Assembly (NCBI GenBank): GCA_027618995.1
Contig: JAQCGO010000001.1
Span: 124,001-188,000 of the forward strand
Length of the DNA: 64,000 nt
Direction: 5' to 3'
Origin: Pseudomonadota bacterium
GTDB lineage: Bacteria; Pseudomonadota; Gammaproteobacteria; Steroidobacterales; Woeseiaceae
Shown piece by piece: positions 1 to 8,713 of this stretch. A program made the translations under genes and the position numbers. Position 1 is the stretch's first letter; each line of letters opens with the position of its first letter. Below the pieces are notes generated by a model. It saw only the letters and a program-made list of their open reading frames with translations, was not told the origin of the DNA and ran no database searches.

Positions 1-192
1 AATTCCACCGGTTGGAAAGCCGGTGTTGATGGCTCGGTCGCCCTGATCGATATCGGTGTTGGCAAAACCATCGATACCGACAATGTCAGGGATCCGGTCG
101 TCGGCTTCATCTTCGGTTCCAAGGGCCTGATGTACAATCTGACGCTTGAAGGATCGAAATTCACCAAGCTCGAAAAGTCAGCAGCAGAGTAG
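1..192 (+). CDS. SYLF-domain (YSC84-like) lipid-binding protein, C-terminal part
   Basis: The reading frame is open from the left edge and ends with TAG, giving 63 residues with no start in view. The tail has the pattern VGFIFGSKGLMYNLTLEG followed by SKFTKL, which resembles the end of SYLF/YSC84 proteins (an FGSKGLM segment, then a strand reading LEGSK). These are usually secreted or periplasmic proteins of about 180-250 residues that bind lipids, so roughly two thirds of the gene lies outside the window. It converges on the formate dehydrogenase operon, with 50 bp between the two stops. The assignment rests only on this short C-terminal segment. Confidence 0.7.
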   Translation, partial: NSTGWKAGVDGSVALIDIGVGKTIDTDNVRDPVVGFIFGSKGLMYNLTLEGSKFTKLEKSAAE

Positions 193-242
193 GCTGCAAC
201 CCCACGCACTTTGTAGGACGGGCCATGCTGTAGGAGGGGGCC

Positions 243-3080
243 CTACTTGGCGGTCTCGAGGAGCTCGCTCTGGACTTTGGCGTTTTCATCGAAGGCGTGT
301 TGCCAGTTGCTGCGATGTTTCGCCGGTGCGATTTGCACAGCCGTAACCTTGTACTCGGGGCAATTGGTTGCCCAGTCACTGTACTCAGTGGTGACGACGT
401 TGGCACCGGTTTCCGGATTGTGGAAGGTGGTGTAAACGACGCCGGGTTGAACGCGCTCGGTGATCGTTGCCACTAACGCGATTTCGCCTTTGCGTGATGA
501 CAGCGATACCAGCATGCCCTCTTTGATGCCACGCATTTCCGCGTCACTCGGATGGACTTCCAGCAAGTCAGCGTCATACCAGACCATGTTGTCGGTTCGA
601 CGCGTCTGTGCGCCAACGTTGTATTGCGATAGGATGCGTCCCGTCGTCAGTAGCAACGGGAACTTGCGGTTGGTGCGTTCTTCGGTCGGCACGTACTCGG
701 TTTCAACGAACAGTCCCTTGCCGCGCACAAAATTATCGATGTGCATGATCGGCGTACCCATCGGCGCTGCCTCGTTGCATGGCCATTGCACACTGCCGAC
801 GCGATCGAGGAACGCGAAACTGACATTGGTGAAGGTTGGTGTGAGCTCAGCGATTTCGTCCATGATTTCGGCCGCGCTGGTGTAGTTCATCGGATAGCCC
901 ATCGCGATGCTGAGCTCCTGCGTAATCAGCCACTCGTCCTTGCCTTGCCGTGGCTTCATAACGGGACGCACACGATTGATGCGGCGCTCGGCGTTGATGA
1001 ACGTGCCGTCCTTTTCGAGGAACGAGGTGCCGGGCAGGAACACGTGGGCGAATTTCGCGGTTTCATTCAGAAACAGGTCTTGCACAACGATGCATTCCAT
1101 CGCACGGAGCGCGGCTTCCACGTGCTTCGTGTTCGGGTCGGATTGCGCGAGATCTTCGCCCTGGATATACATGCCTTTGTAGTTACCGGCACAAGCCTCG
1201 TCGAACATGTTGGGAATACGGAAGCCGGGCTCCGGGTCTAACGTAACGCCCCAGTGTTTCTCGAAGTTGCCGCGTACGACGTCGTCCTGAACCGGCCGAT
1301 AGCCGGGCAGTTCGTGCGGGAAGGAACCCATATCGCAGGAGCCCTGCACATTGTTCTGACCACGTAGCGGATTGACGCCGACACCGGAACGGCCGATGTT
1401 GCCGGTGGCCATGGCGAGATTCGCCATGCCCATCACCATCGTCGAGCCCTGGCTGTGTTCGGTCACGCCGAGGCCATAATAAATCGCGCCATTCCTGGCT
1501 TCGCCAAAGAGGCGCGCCGCAGCACGAATATCGGCGGCAGGCACACCGGTCACGACCGAAACCTTTTCCGGCGAATTCTCGCGTTTGAGAATCATCGCTT
1601 TCCAGGCTTCGTAAGAATCGATGTCGCAGCGCTCGCGGATGTAGTCTTCGGCGGCCAGGCCTTCGCTCAGGATGACATGGGCAATGGCGTTGATCATTGG
1701 CACATTCGTGCCGGGCAACAGCGGCAGGTGGTAGTCCGCCTTGATGCGCGCCGATCTCACAAGGCCAATCTGACGCGGGTCCAGCACGATGAGCTTTGCG
1801 CCCTGGCGCAAGCGGCGTTTCATTTGCGAGGCGAATACCGGATGCGCCACCGTCGGATTTGCGCCAATAACCATAATAACGTCGGCATCCATCACGCTGT
1901 CGAATGGTTGCGTGCCGGCTGATGTCCCCAGCGTTTGCTTCAGGCCATAGCCGGTCGGCGAATGACAGACCCGTGCGCAGGTGTCGACATTGTTGTTGCG
2001 CATGCCCGCACGAACAAATTTCTGCACCGCGTACACTTCTTCGTTCGTACAACGCGAAGACGTGATACCGCCAATCGAGGTACGGCCGTACTTTTCCTGA
2101 ATTTCCTTGAAGCGTCTCGCGGCGTGTGCAATTGCATCGTCCCAGCTGACTTTCTGCCAGGGCTCGTCGATGCTGTTTCGAATCATGGGATCCAGCACGC
2201 GATCGCGATGCGTCGAATAGCCCCAGGCGAAGCGACCTTTGACACAGCTGTGGCCGTGATTCGCCTGGCCATCGTTGTCCGGTGTCATGCGCACGACCTG
2301 GTCGCCCTTCATCTCTGCGACGAACGAACAACCGACGCCACAATATGCGCAAGTTGTTTTGACGCTGTGGTCGGGCTGGCCGTTATCAATGATGGTTTTC
2401 TCCATCAGCGTGGCGGTCGGGCAAGCCTGTATGCAGGCGCCACACGAGACGCACTCGGAGTCGAGAAAACTTTCGCTGATGCCGGCGGACACCGTCGCGT
2501 TGAAGCCGCGGCCCTGGATGGTGAGCGCGAACGTGCCTTGCACCTCGTCGCAGGCGCGCACGCAGCGCGAACAGACAATGCACTTGCTCGCGTCGAACGA
2601 GAAGTAGGGATTGCTGCTGTCGGTCTCTGCGTCGAGATGGTTGGCACCGTCAAAGCCATAACGCACGTCGCGTAAACCGACGCTGCCGGCGACATCCTGC
2701 AATTCGCAGTCGCCGTTGGCCGAGCAGGTCAGGCAGTCGAGCGGATGATCGGAAATGTACAGTTCCATGACATTGCGGCGCAGCGTTGCGAGCGTTTCTG
2801 TCTGGGTGCGCACCTTCATACCGGCTTCGACCAGGGTCGTGCAGGATGCCGGGAAGCCCTTGCGGCCCTCGATCTCGACGAGGCACATGCGGCAGGAACC
2901 AAACGGCTTGAGGCTGTCGGTCGCGCACAATTTCGGGATATCGACGCCGGATTCGCGCGCAGCACGCAAGATCGTCGTGCCGGCCTTGACCGTTGTCGGC
3001 ATGCCGTCGATTTCGATTTTTACCGTCTCTTGCCGCGTGGATGCTGGCGTGCCGAGATCAGCCTGTCTGACTTTGTTCAT
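243..3080 (-). CDS. fdsA: NAD-dependent formate dehydrogenase, molybdopterin catalytic subunit
   Basis: Catalytic subunit of a soluble NAD+-linked formate dehydrogenase (formate to CO2), 945 residues. Order of parts: an N-terminal 2Fe-2S domain (CRMCLVEIEG, around residue 65), NuoG-like 4Fe-4S clusters (CIVCSRCVRACDEVQG; CVSCGACIQACPTATL), the bis-MGD entry CAYCGVGC, and the active-site segment CARVCHSPTGYG. The molybdenum ligand is therefore Cys, not selenocysteine. A molybdopterin dinucleotide-binding domain ends the protein (TTGRILSQYNVGAQTRRTDN). The ATG at 3080 is chosen because it overlaps the fdsB stop as ATGA; an upstream in-frame ATG would intrude 90 bp into fdsB. It is last in the fdhD-fdsG-fdsB-fdsA operon. 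No fdsD follows before the convergent SYLF gene. Confidence 0.95.
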   Translation of the reverse strand: MNKVRQADLGTPASTRQETVKIEIDGMPTTVKAGTTILRAARESGVDIPKLCATDSLKPFGSCRMCLVEIEGRKGFPASCTTLVEAGMKVRTQTETLATLRRNVMELYISDHPLDCLTCSANGDCELQDVAGSVGLRDVRYGFDGANHLDAETDSSNPYFSFDASKCIVCSRCVRACDEVQGTFALTIQGRGFNATVSAGISESFLDSECVSCGACIQACPTATLMEKTIIDNGQPDHSVKTTCAYCGVGCSFVAEMKGDQVVRMTPDNDGQANHGHSCVKGRFAWGYSTHRDRVLDPMIRNSIDEPWQKVSWDDAIAHAARRFKEIQEKYGRTSIGGITSSRCTNEEVYAVQKFVRAGMRNNNVDTCARVCHSPTGYGLKQTLGTSAGTQPFDSVMDADVIMVIGANPTVAHPVFASQMKRRLRQGAKLIVLDPRQIGLVRSARIKADYHLPLLPGTNVPMINAIAHVILSEGLAAEDYIRERCDIDSYEAWKAMILKRENSPEKVSVVTGVPAADIRAAARLFGEARNGAIYYGLGVTEHSQGSTMVMGMANLAMATGNIGRSGVGVNPLRGQNNVQGSCDMGSFPHELPGYRPVQDDVVRGNFEKHWGVTLDPEPGFRIPNMFDEACAGNYKGMYIQGEDLAQSDPNTKHVEAALRAMECIVVQDLFLNETAKFAHVFLPGTSFLEKDGTFINAERRINRVRPVMKPRQGKDEWLITQELSIAMGYPMNYTSAAEIMDEIAELTPTFTNVSFAFLDRVGSVQWPCNEAAPMGTPIMHIDNFVRGKGLFVETEYVPTEERTNRKFPLLLTTGRILSQYNVGAQTRRTDNMVWYDADLLEVHPSDAEMRGIKEGMLVSLSSRKGEIALVATITERVQPGVVYTTFHNPETGANVVTTEYSDWATNCPEYKVTAVQIAPAKHRSNWQHAFDENAKVQSELLETAK

Positions 3081-4627
3081 TTGCCGGTTCCTTCCGAGGA
3101 CGCAAAATCCTCGGCAAAATATTTTAGAACACTGCGCACCGGGTAGGGTGTCATTCCACCCATGGCACACAAGGAAGCGCCTTCCATCGTGTCACATAAC
3201 TCCAGCAGCAGTTCATAGTTTGCGTCACGATTCTCGTCGGCGATCATACGATCGATAACTTCAACGCCACGGACTGCGCCAATCCTGCATGGGGTGCACT
3301 TGCCGCAGGACTCCAGCGCACAGAATTCCATGGTAAAGCGGGCCTGCTGCGCCATGTCGGCGGTGTCGTCAAACACCACGATGCCGCCGTGCCCGATCAT
3401 TGCTCCTATCCCAAGAAACGCTTCGTAATCCAGCGGCGTGTCCAAGTGTTCGGCCGGAATGTAGGCCCCCAGAGGTCCACCAACCTGGACCGCCCTGATC
3501 GGCCGGCCGCTGGCCGTGCCGCCACCCCAGTCTTCGATCAATTCCCGCAAACTGAGGCCGAAGGCTTTTTCCACGAGGCCGCCCCGCTTGATATTGCCGG
3601 CCAGCTGGAACGCGAGTGTGCCGGTCGAGCGATTGACGCCGTAGCCCGCATATTTCTCTCCGCCCAGATTGATGATGTTCGGCACCGAGGCCAGCGTGAC
3701 GACGTTGTTGACGACAGTCGGCTTGCCGAACAAGCCGGCAATGGCGGGCAGGGGCGGTTTGTAGCGGATCACGCCGGCCTTGCCTTCAAGGCTCTCGAGC
3801 ATCGCTGTCTCTTCGCCACAGACATAGGAACCCGCGCCCAGGTGCACGTCGATGTCGAAACTGAAACCCGTGCCCTGAATGTTGTCACCAAGCCAACCCG
3901 CTTCGCGCGCGGCGACAATGGCGCGCGTCAGGATTGAGTGGGCCAGCGGATACTCGGAGCGCAGATAGATATAGCCCTTGCTGGCGCCGACCGCGAAGCC
4001 GGCGATCAGCAGGCCCTCAACGAGGCCGAGCGGGTCGCTCTCCATCATGATCCGGTCGGAAAACGTGCCACTGTCGCCTTCGTCGGCGTTGCAGGCGACG
4101 TACTTCTGCTCTGCCGCGGTGTCGGCGACCGTCTGCCACTTGATGGCGGCTGGAAATCCGGCGCCGCCGCGACCGCGCAGCCCTGATTTCCTGATGGCAT
4201 CGATGACCGACTGCTGGCCCATGCCGATGGCCTTGGTTAGTCCGGCAAAACCCTTGTGCGCGACGAAGTCGTCGACCGACAGGGGATTGATCAGGCCGCA
4301 GCGCCAGAAGGTCCAGCGGTCCTGTTTGATCAGATACGCGATTTCCTTAGTCGGCCCGATGCGTCGCGCATGTTCGCCGCCGCTGAGAAGGCCGGCCGCG
4401 AACATGGATGGAATGTCACCAGGCTCGACGTTGCCGTAGGCAATGCGTTGTTCGCCGACGACCACTTCGACCAGCGGTTCGAGCCAGGTTGCGCCCCAGG
4501 AACCGTTGCGAACGAGTTCAATTTTCTCGCCTTTCTCTTTCGCGTGACGGGCAATTGCGATCGCCACTTCGTCGGCACCGACCGAGATGGCGGCCGTCTC
4601 GCGTGGCACGTAGATGCGCGTGCTCAT
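3077..4627 (-). CDS. fdsB: NAD-dependent formate dehydrogenase, NADH/FMN (NuoF-like) subunit
   Basis: Diaphorase subunit passing electrons from the Fe-S chain to NAD+, 516 residues. A thioredoxin-like N-terminal domain of about 130 residues precedes a NuoF-type core: the glycine-rich FMN/NAD site GLRGRGGAGFPAAIKW, then ACNADEGDSGTFSDR, GAGSYVCGEETAMLESLEG, and the 4Fe-4S ligands ESCGKCTPCRIGAVRG near the C-terminus. The fused thioredoxin-like plus NuoF layout is characteristic of FdsB/HoxF proteins. It overlaps fdsG by 4 nt upstream and fdsA by 4 nt downstream, so the three subunits are probably translationally coupled. All cluster ligands are present and the length is normal. Confidence 0.95.
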   Translation of the reverse strand: MSTRIYVPRETAAISVGADEVAIAIARHAKEKGEKIELVRNGSWGATWLEPLVEVVVGEQRIAYGNVEPGDIPSMFAAGLLSGGEHARRIGPTKEIAYLIKQDRWTFWRCGLINPLSVDDFVAHKGFAGLTKAIGMGQQSVIDAIRKSGLRGRGGAGFPAAIKWQTVADTAAEQKYVACNADEGDSGTFSDRIMMESDPLGLVEGLLIAGFAVGASKGYIYLRSEYPLAHSILTRAIVAAREAGWLGDNIQGTGFSFDIDVHLGAGSYVCGEETAMLESLEGKAGVIRYKPPLPAIAGLFGKPTVVNNVVTLASVPNIINLGGEKYAGYGVNRSTGTLAFQLAGNIKRGGLVEKAFGLSLRELIEDWGGGTASGRPIRAVQVGGPLGAYIPAEHLDTPLDYEAFLGIGAMIGHGGIVVFDDTADMAQQARFTMEFCALESCGKCTPCRIGAVRGVEVIDRMIADENRDANYELLLELCDTMEGASLCAMGGMTPYPVRSVLKYFAEDFASSEGTGK

Positions 4628-5097
4628 GAGCTTGCCTCGTTGAGGCCGGCGACAATCTCGTCGAAGCGCGTGGCGCTGACTCTGCCGAAGGTCTTGCCGT
4701 TAGCCATGATGGCGGGGGAACAGGCGCAGTTGCCAAGGCAATAAACCGGCTCGAGCGTAATGTTGTCGTTGCTCTCGTGCAGTTTGAGTTGCAGGGATTC
4801 TTCCGCGTGCTTGACCAGCGCACGACTGCCCATGGACTGGCAGGCCTCGGCGGCGCAAATCTTCACGATATGTCTGGCGGACGGTGTGGTGCGAAAGTCG
4901 TGGTAGTAGCTGACGACGCCATGCACATCGGCGCGCGACAAGTTGAGCTCGCTGGCGAGCTGCCGAATCGCGTCCTCGCTGATCCAGCCAAAGCGATCCA
5001 TGAACGCGTGCAGTATTTGCACAAGCATTTCGGGTCGGCTGCCAAATCCCCGCATCAGCTCGCTGGCGCTTGCCGGGTTGTAGTCTTCGCGAGTCAT
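4624..5097 (-). CDS. fdsG: NAD-dependent formate dehydrogenase, 2Fe-2S (NuoE-like) subunit
   Basis: Small gamma subunit, 157 residues, with a thioredoxin-like 2Fe-2S fold as in NuoE. The four ligands occur as CAAEAC (around residue 82) and CLGNC (around residue 122), the usual C-x4-C ... C-x3-C pattern. The N-terminal helical part (residues 1-75) matches the NuoE helical bundle, including LSRADVHGVVSYYHDF. It overlaps fdhD at its start and fdsB at its stop, each by 4 nt, so it is one unit of the operon. In the complex it sits beside FdsB and relays electrons between flavin and Fe-S centres. Confidence 0.93.
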   Translation of the reverse strand: MTREDYNPASASELMRGFGSRPEMLVQILHAFMDRFGWISEDAIRQLASELNLSRADVHGVVSYYHDFRTTPSARHIVKICAAEACQSMGSRALVKHAEESLQLKLHESNDNITLEPVYCLGNCACSPAIMANGKTFGRVSATRFDEIVAGLNEASS

Positions 5098-5939
5098 GCG
5101 ATAATGCGCTCCGCACCTGCATAAATATTAAAAGTATCGCCGCGTAAAAAGCCGACCAGCGAGAGCTTGAATTCTCTGGCGAGTTGCACCGCCAGGCTCG
5201 ACGGCGCACTGACAGCGGCGAGCAACGGCATGCCCGCTACCAGTGTTTTCTGCATGAGTTCGAAGCTTGCCCGGCCGGACACCATCAGCCCCAGCCCATG
5301 GGCTGGCAACTCATTGTTTAATAACAGAGAACCAACAACTTTGTCGACGGCATTATGGCGTCCGACGTCCTCCATTGTGACGATCAGGTCGCCTTCAGGA
5401 CTGAAAGCGGCGGCTGCGTGCAAGCCGCCGGTCGCATCAAACGTCGCTTGCGCCATTCGCAGCGCGTCCGGAATGCCGATCAGGGCGGCGCGTCGAAATC
5501 GGGTCAGGTTGCCGTGCAGTGGTTCGGCGCCGGCCACGCGCAAGGCGTCGAGCGAGGTTTTGCCGCATACACCGCAACTCGACGTTGTATAGAAGTGTCG
5601 CTGCAGCCGGCCCAGATCCACCTCGACGCCGTTGGCCAGGTCTACGCGTATGACATTGTGATTACCGGAATCCGGCGCCGCTGGCCCGCAGGTCTCGATC
5701 GAAGCAATGTCCTCAAGGCGGTGCACAATCGCTTCGGTGTAGAGAAAGCCTGCGGCGAGCTCGCGGTCATTGCCGGGCGTTCGCATGGTGATCGAAATGC
5801 TACGTGTCGCCCGACCATCCGGGGTGCTGTACCCAAGCCGAATCTCAAGCGGTTCTTCGACCGCAACATCGTCCGCGAACGCCTCTGTTACGCCGTTGCG
5901 AACTTTGTCGATATCTACCGCGAAACTGCTGCCGGGCAT
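5094..5939 (-). CDS. fdhD: Formate dehydrogenase accessory sulfurtransferase FdhD
   Basis: 281 residues. FdhD transfers sulfur from a cysteine desulfurase to the molybdenum cofactor, which is needed for formate dehydrogenase activity. The flexible-loop motif CGVCGK (around residue 130) supplies the two cysteines, and the segments ELAAGFLYTEAIV, VTMEDVGRHNAVDKVVGSLL and SGRASFELMQKTLVAGMP are typical of the family. It is the first gene of the operon, and its stop overlaps the fdsG start by 4 nt. The broken M61-like gene lies 36 bp upstream on the same strand, so the operon promoter may sit in that short gap or within the broken gene. Confidence 0.94.
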   Translation of the reverse strand: MPGSSFAVDIDKVRNGVTEAFADDVAVEEPLEIRLGYSTPDGRATRSISITMRTPGNDRELAAGFLYTEAIVHRLEDIASIETCGPAAPDSGNHNVIRVDLANGVEVDLGRLQRHFYTTSSCGVCGKTSLDALRVAGAEPLHGNLTRFRRAALIGIPDALRMAQATFDATGGLHAAAAFSPEGDLIVTMEDVGRHNAVDKVVGSLLLNNELPAHGLGLMVSGRASFELMQKTLVAGMPLLAAVSAPSSLAVQLAREFKLSLVGFLRGDTFNIYAGAERIIA

Positions 5940-5975
5940 GATCTGGTGTTCCTGAAGTTGGGCGCCGATTATAGC

Positions 5976-7485
5976 TCAATGCGTTGTGGCCGTCCGCGTA
6001 ATGCCCTGGCGCAGCGTGGCAAGCGATGCGCTATCGTCCAGTCGAACCTTTCCGTCCTCAAGCAGGACGCCCAGTTTCTCGAGTAGTGGTCGCACATCGG
6101 GAAACGCATTGGCATCGGCATGCTGTCGATACAGCGGCATGAATATTGGCTGCTCGAGAAACTCGTCCAGCTTGCTGAACAATTCAATGCCGCTCCACGT
6201 GCGTGCCGACGGCAGGCAACAGTGCTCGAACTCACCCAGCACGGTATCGAGCGAATCGCGGCCAGCGGAGCGCTGCCGCAGTTCAACATCGGCCATCAAT
6301 GCCAGCGCTGCGCCGCTACAGTACACCTTCATGCGTGTATCGCCAATGCCGCGGACGGCAGCTGCATTGGGCGACAATCCGGGCGCCGACTTACGACCGC
6401 GCTCAAGACCTTCCTGAATGTTTTGCCAGGCGTCTTCTGTGGAGTACTGGCCGGCGCGTGCCAGCAGCACATTCTGGTAGTACTGCGCAAAACCCTCCGA
6501 GATCCAACGCTGTTCAGAGTCAAGGTAAGGCAGCAACAGGTGTGAGAATTCGTGCGTTGGCGTTTACGCCTTGTAGTAATCCGCAACCGGCAGGTCGGGA
6601 TTGATCATGAGCTCCACGGTCGCGCCGCCATCGCGCACGACCCGGCCAAACACGACCGGCCGCCCGTCGCTGCGAGGCCCGCTGCTGACCGGGATCAGTA
6701 ATACGCTTGCATGCGAATCCGGGAATCTGCCGTAAGGTATTTCGATATTGCCTGCGGTTGTTCGGATCCAGTCGAGGAAGTATTCAAGTTCAATATCATC
6801 GCGTTGTCCAAGCAACACGACGCGCAGCTCGGCGCCGGCAACCTGCACGAGTTGTTGTTCGAATTGACCGAATACGGCTGTGGCCGTGCCGCTTTCGGGT
6901 GTAGCGACGAGGCTATAGCGAGTCCCCGAATTATCACGCATACGCCAGGGAACGAAAACGCGGTTCGCATCCGGCAGAAAAAAAGTCGCCAGGATTTCGT
7001 CGTCGTGCGCGAGACGCGGCCGCCACATCCAGAGCGTCGGGGAAATGGCAATCTTGCCGGCGTCGCGTTCGGCGCTGCTGAGGCTGACCGCGTAGCTGAG
7101 ACAACGGACGCCGGACGCCGGCCGCCGGTAGTTCGAGCCCGCTGCCGCGTGACCTGAGCGGCAAACCGCTGTCACAATCGCGTGCATCACGCAGGTAACC
7201 GCCGGCATGGCGAGAGCGCGCCGCGATGTAATTGACGGGGCGGTCGAACCTGACGACGACGGTCATCGTGTCGAGGCCTTCATCCAGCGTGATGTCGTAT
7301 TGATGCGCAGCGGATGCTGTGCTGCCAATCGACAACAGGGACAGTGCCAGCAGTAACCGTACGTTAATGATAATCGTTCTCAAAGCGGAGTGTTTTTTGC
7401 AGACGCGTTTCCCGTTATGCTCTCGTTCAGGTAAACGCGTCATAATTCTTAGAGTAACCCGTACCGGATCTGTTCCGGACAGCAT
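5976..7485 (-). pseudogene. M61-like secreted metallopeptidase, disrupted by a frameshift and a stop
   Basis: Conceptual repair gives one secreted protein of about 480 residues. A signal peptide (RLLLALSLLSIGSTASA) and a beta-rich start (AHQYDITLDEGLDTMTVVV) lie in one frame up to about position 7119. The reading then moves to a second frame from CLSYAVSLSSAERDAG onward. An in-frame TAA at 6564-6566 falls just before the zinc motif HEFSH, after which the frame continues as WISEGFAQYYQN, with the downstream glutamate of the gluzincin site, to 5976. The frameshift coincides with an exact 7-bp tandem repeat (7106-7119); removing one copy restores a continuous frame. The layout resembles M61 glycyl aminopeptidase-like proteins. 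The start is uncertain (ATG at 7485 or 7443, or TTG at 7383). It is either a pseudogene or a sequence with errors. Confidence 0.75.
7106..7119. repeat. 7-bp tandem duplication inside the M61-like gene
   Basis: The 7-mer GGACGCC occurs twice in direct succession. Seven is not a multiple of three, and the second copy is exactly where the M61-like protein changes frame. With one copy deleted, the protein reads AAGVRCLSYAVSL without interruption. This looks like replication slippage and not a homopolymer sequencing error. Confidence 0.9.
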
Positions 7486-7509
7486 TGACTGAGTATCCAG
7501 GAGAGTCCC

Positions 7510-7833
7510 TTGAGCATGATTGCACGCCGCAAGTTTATCCAGTTATCCGCCGTTGCCGCCGCCAGCTGCCTCGTTCAGGCAGGCCGTGAGGCACAGGCGC
7601 AGGATCTGCCACAACTGAGCACCGATGACCCGATGGCGAATGCCATGAAGTACACGCACGATTCAAGCACCGTGGCTGCTGCTGCGCGTGCCAATCCAGC
7701 TCCGGATCAGAGCTGTGCCAATTGCGCGTTGGTCCAGGGTAATGATGGCGACGCATGGCGCCCGTGCCAGATTTTCCCGGGTAAGGCGGTGGCCGCGGCG
7801 GGCTGGTGTTCCGTCTGGGCGCCAAAGGCCTGA
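7510..7833 (+). CDS. High-potential iron-sulfur protein (HiPIP), Tat-exported
   Basis: A 107-residue periplasmic electron carrier with one 4Fe-4S cluster. The N-terminus is a twin-arginine signal (ARRKFIQLSAVAAAS). The mature part keeps the HiPIP ligand pattern CANC ... CQIFPGKAV ... GWCSVW. HiPIPs shuttle electrons from the bc1 complex to terminal oxidases or photosynthetic centres in Gammaproteobacteria; no photosynthesis genes are in view, so a respiratory role is more likely. Two starts are possible: TTG at 7510, 6 nt after AGGAG (7499-7503), or ATG at 7516, 12 nt after it. I list the first because its spacing is better. The next gene begins within or at the end of this one. Confidence 0.93.
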   Translation: MSMIARRKFIQLSAVAAASCLVQAGREAQAQDLPQLSTDDPMANAMKYTHDSSTVAAAARANPAPDQSCANCALVQGNDGDAWRPCQIFPGKAVAAAGWCSVWAPKA

Positions 7834-8699
7834 GCAAGCCAGAGATCCAACATTTCTACGACGCGACAACGGCGACGTTGTCGTACGTCGTATTTGACCA
7901 GCCGGGTGGCCATGCTGCAGTCATTGACTGCGTGCTTGGCTATTCGCCGGTGTCGGGGCGAACGGATACGGCCCCGTCCGATGTCGTCCTTGCCTGCCTG
8001 CATGAACAGCAACTGACGCTCACCTGGATTCTTGAAACGCACGCGCATGCGGACCATCTGAGCGGCGCGCAATACGTCAAAGCAAAGACCCGCGGCACTG
8101 CGCGCATCGCCATTGGCCGCGGTATCCGCGACGTGCAGGCGCATTTTGCGCCACTGTACAATTTTGCAACCGATTTCAAGAGCGACGGCCACCAGTTTGA
8201 TCGGCTGTTTGCGAACGGCGACGTATTTGAAATTGGTACGCTCGAGTGCGAGGTCATTGCGACACCCGGGCACACCAGCGACAGCGTCAGCTATCGTATC
8301 GGCTCGCACGTATTCGTCGGTGACAGCCTGTTCATGCCGGATTACGGCACGGCGCGCTGCGATTTTCCCGGCGGCGATGCGGATGTGTTATTCGACTCCC
8401 TGCAGCGCCTGTTGAGCCTGCCTGCCGACACCCGCCTGTACATGTGCCACGACTACAAGCCGGGTGGTCGCGACCTGCGCTACGTGTGTACCGTGGCAGA
8501 GCAGCAGCAAGACAACATCCATATCAAGGCAGGCGTCAGCCGAGCCGAGTTCATCGCGATGCGCGCTGCACGAGACGCGACCCTGAATCTGCCAGCGTTG
8601 ATTGTCCCCTCGATTCAAGTCAACATTCGGGCCGGACAGCTACCCGATGCCGAGAACAACGGGATCGTGTATCTGAAGACACCAGTAGATACCTTCTAG
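7806..8699 (+). CDS. MBL-fold hydrolase, sulfur dioxygenase-like (Blh/ETHE1 type)
   Basis: A metallo-beta-lactamase fold enzyme of up to 297 residues. The metal site is visible as THAHADHLSG, then TPGHTSDSV, GDSLF, and the late histidine in CHDYKPGG. The segments PDYGTARCDFPGGDA and QVNIRAGQLPDAENNG match the Blh group, whose members oxidise glutathione persulfide. The start is unclear. GTG at 7806 overlaps the HiPIP gene by 28 nt. Homologues as I know them begin near SKPEIQHFYD, which would place the start at a CTG (7830) overlapping the HiPIP TGA stop. Either way translation is probably coupled to HiPIP. A joint role in sulfur oxidation is inference. Confidence 0.88.
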   Translation: MFRLGAKGLSKPEIQHFYDATTATLSYVVFDQPGGHAAVIDCVLGYSPVSGRTDTAPSDVVLACLHEQQLTLTWILETHAHADHLSGAQYVKAKTRGTARIAIGRGIRDVQAHFAPLYNFATDFKSDGHQFDRLFANGDVFEIGTLECEVIATPGHTSDSVSYRIGSHVFVGDSLFMPDYGTARCDFPGGDADVLFDSLQRLLSLPADTRLYMCHDYKPGGRDLRYVCTVAEQQQDNIHIKAGVSRAEFIAMRAARDATLNLPALIVPSIQVNIRAGQLPDAENNGIVYLKTPVDTF

Positions 8700-8713
8700 G
8701 TCCGGAGACCATC

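Noticed and set aside
1938..1998. Selenocysteine formate dehydrogenase
   Set aside because: The molybdenum ligand position is encoded as cysteine (CARVCH); no in-frame TGA is present.
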